A stretch of DNA of 64,000 nt from Phalacrocorax aristotelis (taxonomy: Eukaryota > Chordata > Aves > Suliformes > Phalacrocoracidae). The stretch is from the NCBI RefSeq assembly GCF_949628215.1, contig NC_134280.1, positions 2,614,501-2,678,500 of the forward strand, in the 5' to 3' direction. Position 1 is the first letter of the stretch. The number at the start of each line of letters is the position of its first letter. The notes under the pieces are model-generated. The model was not told where the DNA came from. It saw only the letters and a program-made list of their open reading frames with translations, and did no database searches. The position numbers and the translations under genes are program-made. This document shows, piece after piece, positions 12,201-19,582 of the stretch.

Positions 12201-12429
12201 TTAGGCTCACTTCGGCCTCCAATACAGTTAGCTCTTGGGATCCCCCTGTCACTCCAGCAATGCTGATGGGTTCTGCCCCTATATAGTTTGATGGCATTAA
12301 GGTGCACTGTGCGCCGGTGTCCACTAAAGCTTTATACTCCTGTGGGTCGGACGTGCCAGGCCATCGGATCCACACAGTCCAGTAAGCCCGGTTATCCCTT
12401 TCCTCCACCCGGCTGGAGGCAGGGCCCCT
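9244..12429 (-). CDS. retroviral Pol polyprotein (protease, RT, tether, RNase H, integrase)
   Basis: Open frame in the same frame as gag, directly after its amber codon. The first possible start is a GTG at 12408, so expression as a Gag-Pol fusion by stop readthrough is likely; there is no suitable ATG at the front. Counting from 12408 (1054 residues): aspartic protease DTGA at 30-33 with ILGIDYL near 88-94; reverse transcriptase with Asp243 in TIDIANAFF, LPQG 275-278 and the YIDD box 305-308; a degenerate first RNase H or tether with ARYTPTEKEILA near 491-502; a second, apparently active RNase H with Asp614, Glu652, Asp676 and Asp746; integrase with zinc ligands His773, His778, Cys807, Cys810 and a D-D-35-E triad Asp840, Asp899, Glu935; then a basic C-terminal domain ending at a TGA. 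No dUTPase domain is seen. There are no frameshifts, so the enzyme set looks functional. Confidence 0.95.
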   Translation of the reverse strand, partial: RGPASSRVEERDNRAYWTVWIRWPGTSDPQEYKALVDTGAQCTLMPSNYIGAEPISIAGVTGGSQELTVLEAEVSLTGNEWQKHPIVTGPEAPCILGIDYLRRGYFKDPKGYKWAFGVAALETEETEQLSTLPGLSKDPSVVGLLKVKEQQVPIATTTVHRRQYRTNRDSLIPIHKLIHQLRSQGVISKTHSPFNSPIWPVRKSNGEWRLTVDYRGLNEVTPPLSAAVPDMLELQYELESKAAKWYATIDIANAFFSIPLAAECRPQFAFTWRGVQYTWNRLPQGWKHSPTICHGLIQTVLEQGEAPEHLQYIDDIIVWGSTAEEVFEKGEKIVQILLKAGFAIKQSKVKGPAREIQFLGIKWQDGRRQIPMDVINKIAAMSPPTSKKETQAFLGVVGFWRMHIPNYSLIVSPLYQVTRKKNDFKWGPEQRQAFEQIKREIVHAVALGPVRAGQDVKNVLYTAAGENGPTWSLWQKAPGETRGRPLGFWSRGYRGSEARYTPTEKEILAAYEGVRAASEVVGTEAQLLLAPRLPVLGWMFKGNIPSTHHATDATWSKWVALITQRARVGNPSRPGILEVIMDWPEGKDFGLSPEEEVTRAEEAPLYNKLPADEKQYALFTDGSCRLVGKHRRWKAAVWSPTRQVAETAEGEGESSQFAEVKAIQLALDIAEREKWPVLYLYTDSWMVANALWGWLQQWKQSNWQRRGKPIWAATLWQDIAARVEKLVVKVRHVDAHVPKSRATEEHRNNQQVDQAAKIEVAEVDLDWQHKGELFLARWAHDTSGHQGRDATYRWARDRGVDLTMGIIAQVIHECDTCAAIKQAKRVKPLWYGGRWLKYKYGEAWQIDYITLPQTRQGKRHVLTMVETTTGWLETYPVPHATARNTILGLEKQVLWRHGTPERIESDNGTHFRNSLIDTWAKEHGIEWVYHIPYHAPASGKIERYNGLLKTTLRAMGGGTFKHWDTHLAKATWLVNTRGSANRAGPAQSEILHTVEGDRVPVVHTKSMLGKTVWVLPASGKGKPIRGIVFARGPGCTWWVMREDGEIRCVPQGDLILGENSQ

Positions 12430-12432
12430 CTA
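12388..12432 (-). promoter_or_regulatory. gag-pol amber codon with candidate readthrough pseudoknot
   Basis: gag ends in TAG at 12432-12430 and pol continues in the same frame. After a 10-nt spacer, CCTCCA (12419-12414) can pair with TGGAGG (12407-12402) around the loop GCCGGG. The CCGG in that loop (12412-12409) can pair with CCGG at 12391-12388, across an A-rich 10-nt linker. This is the layout of an H-type pseudoknot. Gammaretroviruses use a UAG followed after 8 nt by such a knot to read through at a few percent. Here stem 2 is only 4 bp, so function is an inference. Confidence 0.55.
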
Positions 12433-14298
12433 GTCCTGATCATGGCAGTCACAACTCACTTCCTGTAAATGTGAATCAGGAGTCCCTCTATTACACTTAG
12501 AAATAAAATCTGCGCTTCTACTCCTCTGTCTGGGGACTTGCTCGCTGGAAACTGGAGCAGCAGCTTTCCTGGAAGAGCCTCCCTGAGTGACTGTTCTTCC
12601 TTGCAGTTCATGTACTCGTGCCTGTAGGGTCGAAGTAGGCTTGCCATCCCACCTCATCATGTCCTCTCCGTGGTCACGCAGGTAGAACCATAGGGTGGCC
12701 CGTGGTGTGTATCCCCTTCTTTGAGCCAAAGGACGCTTATTCCTAACAGCTGAGACACTGCTCTGTCGAGGTGGGGAGTAGGACAGATCTTCTTTGAGTT
12801 GCTGGACCTCTTGGGATAGTTTCTCCACAGCAGAGACAAGCGAGGAAGAGATATTTGTGTCATAATCCCGGAGCCTATCTATCACCTCTGCCACCGTTGG
12901 TGTCTCGTCATCTTTCCAGGACATCACTGCCAATGAGTTTGCATGCGAAGATGGTGCGCTCCGTACAAACTTCCGCCACATGGGTCGTGTGCACTCGGCT
13001 TCATCTGGATCTTTGGATGACCGTTGATCATCCAGGTCACCATAAATCACCTCAAACACAGCTAATTCCCTGAGATACTGGATGCCTTTCTCCATAGTTG
13101 TCCATTTTCCTGGGCGATATGTAACATCTTCTTTAAAGGGATACCTTTCCTTCACTCCAGACAGGAGTCGCCTCCAGAGGCTGAGGGCTTGTGGTTTTTT
13201 TCCAATTGCTTTGTCAACGCCCCCTTCCCCAGAAAGGGATCCCAATTGTTTGGCTTCTTTTCCCTCTAGTTCCAGGCTACTGGCCCCATTATCCCAGCAT
13301 CGGAGCAGCCAGGTGGCAATGTGCTCACCTGAACGACGGCTATAATCTTTTCGCATATCTCGCAACTCGCTTAAGGACAGGGATCGGGTGGTCTCTATTT
13401 CATTTATTACTTCTCCCTCCTCTCCCCGCGATGGCCCTGGTTCTTCATCATCCCGTTCTAAACGGGTTGATGTCCGCTTCCAATATTTCGTCTTATGTAT
13501 GGGGGCAACTGATACTGGTACGGGTTTATTTTCTGAGCTAGCTCCGGTACTTGTTGTGGGGGTTTGAGTGGCTGCAGTGCCTGTTGTCAGGGCTGGATTG
13601 TCTACAGTGCCAGTCACTTTGCATTTCAATCCAGAGACATTCTCTTCCCCCTGGGGGCACTGAATACTGTTGAGCAGGGCTCGGTATGCATGGGCCAGAC
13701 CCCAGCACGTTGCAGTTATCTGTGTCTCTCTGGAGTTCCCAGCGTAACAACATACTTTCTCCAAATATTCTACTAGTTTTTTAGGATTCTGCACTTGCTC
13801 GGGGGTGAAACTCCAAAACACTGGGGGTGCCCACTGCCCTAGGTATTTGCCCATGCTATCCCACATGCCCTGCCACTCGTAACTATCAAGCCTCGGGGCA
13901 GATTTCTGGGTGATATTCTTAAGTTGCTTAGTCAAAACCAAAACAACATGCCCAAAAACTAACAATGACTGCACCTTAACCACCCAAGGATGTTCAAGAT
14001 ACAAAAACGTTGTTGTAACAAAGGCACAGACATCATAGAACAAAGTTGCAAAGGTATTATTCTGTATTTCCTCCATATAAAATCTCTCAGAGGAGGAGGT
14101 ATAATTGCTAATTGCCTCAACAAGGTGGTATCCGAAGTACAGTAACGGTTTCAGCAAAAACCCCAAATACCAGGTAAAGCTGAAAACGAGTGTTTGTATA
14201 ACAAATCTCGTAGGCAAAACATTACTAATCACAGCAGAACACAGCAGACTCAAACAACCAACACCGATTTTTAACACCAACTGCAAAAAGGACAACAT
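12430..14298 (-). CDS. retroviral Gag polyprotein with hydrophobic N-terminus
   Basis: 622 residues from the ATG at 14298 to the TAG at 12430. The start has an ACC before the ATG (A at -3) and lies 40 nt after the primer-binding site; the frame is open further upstream but without an ATG. Residues about 5-27, 33-58, 85-100 and 108-123 are hydrophobic enough to be membrane segments, unlike the myristoylated or basic matrix of most retroviruses. A Thr/Ser/Pro-rich linker (about 228-260) and an acidic patch (about 281-300) precede a capsid-like region (about 305-445) with SLSELRDMRKDYS, WLLRCWDNGA and KEAKQLGSL. This resembles ERV-L Gag and the related Fv1 capsid family as I know them. A short coiled coil (about 484-506) and an Arg-rich tail follow. 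No CCHC zinc knuckle and no PPxY or PTAP motif is seen. The frame is intact. Confidence 0.9.
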   Translation of the reverse strand: MLSFLQLVLKIGVGCLSLLCSAVISNVLPTRFVIQTLVFSFTWYLGFLLKPLLYFGYHLVEAISNYTSSSERFYMEEIQNNTFATLFYDVCAFVTTTFLYLEHPWVVKVQSLLVFGHVVLVLTKQLKNITQKSAPRLDSYEWQGMWDSMGKYLGQWAPPVFWSFTPEQVQNPKKLVEYLEKVCCYAGNSRETQITATCWGLAHAYRALLNSIQCPQGEENVSGLKCKVTGTVDNPALTTGTAATQTPTTSTGASSENKPVPVSVAPIHKTKYWKRTSTRLERDDEEPGPSRGEEGEVINEIETTRSLSLSELRDMRKDYSRRSGEHIATWLLRCWDNGASSLELEGKEAKQLGSLSGEGGVDKAIGKKPQALSLWRRLLSGVKERYPFKEDVTYRPGKWTTMEKGIQYLRELAVFEVIYGDLDDQRSSKDPDEAECTRPMWRKFVRSAPSSHANSLAVMSWKDDETPTVAEVIDRLRDYDTNISSSLVSAVEKLSQEVQQLKEDLSYSPPRQSSVSAVRNKRPLAQRRGYTPRATLWFYLRDHGEDMMRWDGKPTSTLQARVHELQGRTVTQGGSSRKAAAPVSSEQVPRQRSRSADFISKCNRGTPDSHLQEVSCDCHDQD

Positions 14299-14338
14299 GG
14301 TGCTGTGACCAGCAGCTGTTGTTATCTCCAACCCTCGT
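14299..14338 (-). other. short gag leader
   Basis: Only 40 nt separate the primer-binding site from the gag ATG. There is little room for a leader splice donor or a classical packaging signal, which fits an env-less element that makes only full-length RNA. Confidence 0.6.
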
Positions 14339-14356
14339 GCCCCACGTTGGGCGCCA
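14339..14356 (-). other. primer-binding site, tRNA-Lys1,2 type
   Basis: On the minus strand 18 nt starting TGGCGCCCAACGTGGGGC lie 7 nt after the end of the 5' LTR. This is the sequence known to pair with the 3' end of tRNA-Lys1,2, used by foamy viruses, visna and Mason-Pfizer virus. Mammalian ERV-L elements are named for a leucine tRNA instead. Confidence 0.9.
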
Positions 14357-14363
14357 AAAAGAC

Positions 14364-14866
14364 TGTCGTGGTTTAGCGGCAGCTCAGCCCCACACAGTCG
14401 CTCGCTCACTCCCCCACCGGTAGATGGGGGAGAGAATCAGAAGGGTAACGCTCGTGGGTTGGGATAAGAACAGTTTAATAATGAAAATTAAAAGAAACAA
14501 CAGTAGAAATGCAATGTGAAGGAGAACAACGAGAGGCGCAAAGCCCCGGGGGAGGGGGGAAGGGAGGGGAGGGGAGAGGGGGAACGAACCGCCGGAACAA
14601 ACCGCACGCGCCGCAGCCGCTCGCCGCCCGCCGACCCGACACCGCGCCGCCTGCGCGCTGCCACTGCCCCCCCTCAATATACTGGTCATGGTGTCACATG
14701 GTATGGAATGAACCTGCCATTGGCCAGTCGGGGTCAGCCGCCCCCACCATGGCCCTGCCCCTCCCAGCCCCCCCTGCCACGCCACGCGGCAGAGCGCGGG
14801 AAGCTGGAAAGGTAGCTGACCCCCACAGTGAGGAGAATTAACCCCTTCTCAGCCAAAACCAGCACA
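14364..14866 (-). repeat. 5' LTR of the retroviral element
   Basis: 503 bp with TG/CA ends, A at 14641 where the other copy has G. In element direction (from 14866 down) U3 holds a CCAAT box and a TATA-like motif; the following part is very GC- and CpG-rich; then comes an AT-rich stretch with ATTAAA (14474-14479) and a U5 of roughly 90 nt. The two LTRs are made identical at integration, so one difference in 503 bp shows a recent event. Confidence 0.95.
14676..14723 (-). promoter_or_regulatory. 5' LTR core promoter (CCAAT and TATA-like motifs)
   Basis: Minus-strand CCAAT at 14723-14719 is followed about 40 nt later by TATATT at 14681-14676. The spacing is normal for an RNA polymerase II LTR promoter and predicts a start near 14650, at the edge of the CpG-rich block. 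No start-site data are available. Confidence 0.55.
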
Positions 14867-14871
14867 ATCCT
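14867..14871. repeat. target-site duplication, right copy (ATCCT)
   Basis: ATCCT directly after the CA end of the right LTR, identical to the five bases at 8332-8336. Confidence 0.88.
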
Positions 14872-17800
14872 CTCTGCCCCACTCATTCCCCCCACGCTGG
14901 CTGTGTGTGCGCCCAGAGCTACCGGTGGTCAACACAACCTCACCAGCACCAGCACGTTTGGTGTTCGACCTGCCAGTTTGATAGCCAGTTTGATAGCCAG
15001 TTTGGGAGCTTTCTGCCCATCACTGCAGCATCGCCACCCATGCAGCAGGCTCTCCTCCAAACTGCCGAGCAGCTCAGGCCATGGTAATCTGAAAAGTCAT
15101 ACAGTCTAAGGTTTGCTCCCTGTCCCATCACAGATGTTACATGGCACAGGACCCTCCACCCTGTGCAGGGGGCTCTGGGAGACCTGCGGAGATGAACGCC
15201 TCTGTTCCTGACGCCTAGTGTCTTGGTTCCTCGGGAACGTGTTGCTATTAACCTCATTAATCTGCACGGGCAGATGCACTATTTATCACATCCATCTCAC
15301 GAGTCTGTCAGCGTGAGTAGGTCACATAATGCAAAACTCCTAATATTTTGACTTGGCTTCTCATCGTGCTCTCCAAAATCTGTGTGACAGCATGGATGGG
15401 AGGGGTTTTCTTCTCACTTGTGAAGCTTGAAGTCTAATATTGTAAAACCCATTCCTCATCAAGAGCTGGAGCAATGGACTGCAATTGTGATGGCATCCCA
15501 GGGATATTTCTTCTCGGGCTCCTGACAAGACCCTGGGAGGAGGAATTCTCCCCCACAATCTTCATCGGCATGGGGAAATGCTGGAAGAGACCAGCCACGC
15601 ATTCCCCGGTGCTGCTTTCCTCCATCCCTGCAGAAAGCAGGCAGGAGATACAGGCTCTTGACCTGCTTAAATCTGCTCTGAAACACCTGCTGTGGTGGCT
15701 TGGTTTTGGTTTTGCCAAAATATTCTCCCAGGAGGGAGAGCATCCATGACTCAGGTGGGGCTGTCTCTCTGCACGTCCCTGCCTGCTGTGCAGTCAGCGC
15801 TGTCCCCGCTGAGGCCATCGCTGGGGACGCTTGGGGTTTTATGGCTTGTTTTAGACCTTTAATACATCAGTTTAAGGAGCTGGCTGTCACTGCGGATGTG
15901 GCAGCGACGAATAACCAAGGCTGCTCTTCCTGGCGTGGCTTCAGCAGGGACCAGTGGGAGCTGCATCCCGGGAACCACAAGTGCAGTCAAATGAGGTGAG
16001 GGGAGCAGTTTTCTCAAAGGAAAAGAATTAGCACAAAAGAACAGGTCCTGCATCATTAAAACATTATTGCTATTGATTCCCATGGAGTTTGACATATATA
16101 CACACCCACACAGTGGCACGACAGGCAGTGGGCAGCTCAAATACCTCAGAGGGTGTCCCTGCTCCCTCTAAATTTTTACCACTGCCGTTTACTACTGTAA
16201 TTATTCTGGCTATTTGCTGATAGTAAATTAGTTTTGTAATGGAAATGCAGTTATAGCACATGGTTATCTGAATTCGTCTGCTTACCAGGGAGCTCGCCTG
16301 GGTGGGCAATGAGAGCCGTGCCTGAGCTGAAGCACGAGGGCTGTTCCCACCAGATCTTGCAGCTGATGCATGGTGAACAAAATCAGTCTGTACCAAACGC
16401 TGATTACTCCAGGTCGTAATGGTTTTAATTAGTGTGGTTGCTTAGCTTCAGGCACAGTCAGGCCCCTCTCTGGCCAGCCTACATTTGTTTGATGCCTTTA
16501 TTACACCTTTCAGTTCCTATGTCAATAATGCAATAATATTTCAATAATAATTTAATATAATATCCTGTAATCCAATAGCCTGCATCTCAAAATCTCATTT
16601 AGTGCAGTTTGCCCTGGATTACATCAGCCAGAGAGCAGGAAAAGAAACATCTAATCAAAGACTGGATATTTTCCCAAAATATATCTGTGACATCCACCGC
16701 AATGGATGGGGCTTGAGGCAGGAGTTACCAGCTGAGAGCGTGGCCTTTGCTGCGCAGGGACCGCGGAAAATTCCTTCTCATCAGAAGGCGCACGGCTTCA
16801 GTGAAGGCAAGGACGCATCCAGTCAGGCGGCCGGTTCAGCCAGGAGTTCAGCCACGCCGGCCCTGCTGGTACCCGCACTGCCTGCCTGCAGCTCTATGGC
16901 TCGAGTGATCTGTCTAGGATGTTTGGTATTATCTTTCTTATTAGAGAAATATCCAGTTTTCACCCACTGGAGTCTACAACCAATTATTTTAATGGTGCAC
17001 GGTTGGGTCTGTAAATTCTTTGAGCTGCAGATTAGATTCCCCTTTCAAAAATGGCCATTTTGCAAATCCCTAGGCGTGCGAAATACCCTTTAAGTGAATT
17101 TAAATGGGCCACTTTGAGCCCCCATGGCAAGAAGCGGTCTTAACACAAGGAAAAATCAGGCATTTTGGCCTAATATGCCTGAAAAGCACATCTGCTACCA
17201 TAGTGCTAGATCAGCGACACACGTAACAGTGAAGGAAAGAAAATAACGTTTATCTCACCACGACTAGTAATGGTCCTAAGGATCTTTAAGTTGTCCTTTC
17301 TATTTAGAAAAAGCCTGTGCTAGGATGCCCTTGGTCCAGCGCTAAGGTATCTTAGATACTGTCAGTTAATCCACCTCCTCAGACTAAAGAGCAGCGGCGG
17401 TTTTGTGGCTGGCTGTAGGGCATCTCCCGCAAAGGTGTTGCTCCATCCCCCCGCAGCTCTGGTCGCTGAAGCGAGCCACCCCCCCATTGCTGATGGAGAA
17501 GCTGGTGCTCACCGGCTCAGCTTCAACTGGCTTTACTCCTCAGGAGCTCAGCAGTGGGGTTTGGAGCTGCCCACCGTTCCCGTTTTTCCCTTGAGATGTG
17601 CGATAGGCTCATCCGCTGCTGTTCGCTGGCCTGCTCTGTTTTTCCCTTCAGAGCTTAGTCGCTCACATCATCAAGCATCTAAAAGCAGACTGAAGATCTT
17701 CCCTTTAACTCACCACATCGACCCACTCATCTGAAAAATTAAATAAAGCAGCTGAATGCTGCAATGCCCTTTACTTGGAGAAAGGGGTCAAGACCCTCCA

Positions 17801-18646
17801 GCTTTGGAAAAGCATTTTAGCCACCCTCAGCTAAGCTTTGGCTGGGCATCTCCCCGCCTTGGGAGCAGTGCCAGGGCTGACACCAGTGCACAAACCACAC
17901 CAGCTCCCAGGACTTCCATCCCAACTGTGTTAGTCCTGCAGTGCCCAGGTACCTCCCTACAAACACGGTGGAAAACCTTTCCTGCTAAAAAAAGGACATT
18001 ACTGGTTGAGGAACACGGGAGGATTTTGAGCAGCTCCTCCCCACTTAAGGCTGCTGGCCCTGCTGCTGCCATGGGGGTCCAGGCGAGAGCCACCACCCAT
18101 CGGGGTACCACTGGGACACCCCACCTTGCATTGCCTCTTGGGTAGCTATTGGTAGAAAAGCTGGAAAACAGGACATCCCTGGACGCAAGCGTGACATCCA
18201 GGTGTTTTGATCCTTAGCTGGGATCTGAGATCTGTCACCTAGGTCAGGGCTGAACTGCGCCGGTCATCAGGCTGCAGGGAGCGGACAACAACTCCATAGC
18301 TGGGTTAAAATAAAGGGAAAAGTCTGAATGGACTGGCTGATTTGTCACTAGTTTGCAGAAATAAGGCCATCTGAGGACAAAGAAAAAATAGGTCTGGTTT
18401 TGAGGTACACAGGCCCATAGTGCAAAACTAATTTAATCTGAAATGTCATGGGGAAAATGAAGTCATCCCGTTACTGCATTAGTGGGTGCAGATGGTGTGA
18501 ACCACAATCGTGGCACAGAGCGGTGTCAGACAGAAAGTGCCGTCAGATGCTCTTCCCCTCCCCAAAACCCTCAGCGAAATCTGGCAGAGGCCTTGCCAGA
18601 GTAACTGCAGGCATTTCTAAATGCAGATAAGTAATGGTGTGTAATT
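14872..18646. other. intergenic, no gene seen
   Basis: No coding exon or RNA gene is recognised. A 12-bp unit (GCCAGTTTGATA) is repeated almost three times at 14972-15004. AT-rich stretches occur near 16,500-16,570. Open frames up to about 160 codons appear by chance, overlap on both strands and show no family motif. Confidence 0.55.
14972..15004 (+). repeat. 12-bp minisatellite-like tandem repeat, about 2.7 copies
   Basis: The unit GCCAGTTTGATA repeats with period 12 just right of the retroviral insertion. The copies are exact, so it may vary in length between individuals. Confidence 0.85.
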
Positions 18647-19582
18647 TCACAGAATCCCAGCCTGGCGGGGGTTGGAAGGGCCCCCTGGAGCTCACCCCGT
18701 CCCACCCCCTGCTGGAGCAGGCACCCCCAGAGCAGGGGCACAGGGCCGCGTCCAGGCGGGGGGTGAATGTCTCCAGGGAAGGGACCCCACAGCCTCTCTG
18801 GGCAGCCTGTGCCCCTGCTCTGGCACCCGCACAGGGAAGGGGTTTGTCCTCATGTTCGGATGGAACTTCCCGTGTTCCAGCTTGCGCTCGTGGCCCCTTG
18901 GCCTGGCGTTGGGCACCACTGAAAAGAGCCCGGCCCCATCCTCCTGACACCCACCCCTCAGGTATTTATAAGCACTGATGAGATCCCCCCTCAGGCTTCT
19001 CTCCTCCAGGCTGAACAAGCCCAGGTCTCTCAGCCTTTCCTCCCAAGGGAGATGCTCCAGCCCCTGATCCCCTTGGCAGCTCTGCGCTGGACTTGCTCCA
19101 GCAGTTCCCTGCCCTTCTTGAACTGGGGAGCCCAGAACTGGACCCAGCCCCCCAGGTGTGGCCTCACTGGGGCAGAGCAGAGGAGGAGGAGAACCTCCCT
19201 CGCCCTGTTGGCCACACTCCTTTCCATGCACCCCAGGGCACCGTTGGCCCCCTTGGCCCCAAGGGCCCGGTGCTGGCTCAGGGTCACCTCACTGCCCCCC
19301 AGCACTCCCAGGGCCTCTCAGCAGAGCCGCTCTCCAGCAGGTCCCCCCCAGCCTGTGCTGGTGCGGGGGGCTGTTCCTCCCCAGGGGCAGGACCTGGCAC
19401 TTGGTCGTGTTGGATTCCCTGAGGTTCCCCTGGGCCCAGCTCTCCAGCCTGGCCAGGTCTCGCTGGATGCCAGCACAGCTTCTGGTGTATCAGCCGCTCC
19501 TCCCAGCTTGGGATCATCAGCGAACTCACTGAGGTTACGTTCTGTCCCATCGTCCAGGCCACTGATGGATATGCTGTTAATG
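18647..19582 (-). mobile_element. CR1 LINE, 3' part with broken ORF2 end
   Basis: About 0.94 kb. The plus strand begins with TCACAGAATCCCAGCC and GGGGTTGGAAGGGCCC, the reverse complement of a CR1 tail. The minus strand encodes pieces of the C-terminal end of the CR1 ORF2 reverse transcriptase: ISGLDDGTE, LSEFADDPKLGG (with a change in the usual FADD(T)KL run), then VRPHLGGWVQFWAPQFKK and later LFSLEERSLRGDLI. These pieces sit in different frames, so the copy is frameshifted and dead. It is 5'-truncated, as is usual for CR1. Confidence 0.92.

Larger units (their letters stand above)
8337..14866 (-). mobile_element. complete young endogenous retroviral element, env-less, class III (ERV-L/spuma)-like
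   Basis: This 6,530-bp provirus lies on the minus strand. Reading in its own direction it has a 5' LTR (14864-14866 end first), primer-binding site, gag, an amber codon, pol, about 400 bp of non-coding DNA, a polypurine tract and the 3' LTR. The LTRs are 503 bp each, begin TG and end CA, and differ at one base (G at 8614, A at 14641). An exact 5-bp duplication flanks it. gag and pol are uninterrupted apart from the single amber codon between them. No env frame exists: only about 400 bp separates pol from the 3' LTR. The Gag core and Pol resemble the ERV-L/spuma-like class as I know it. That assignment is by motif reading only. The element lies about 35 kb upstream of RND3 in opposite orientation. 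Confidence 0.96.
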
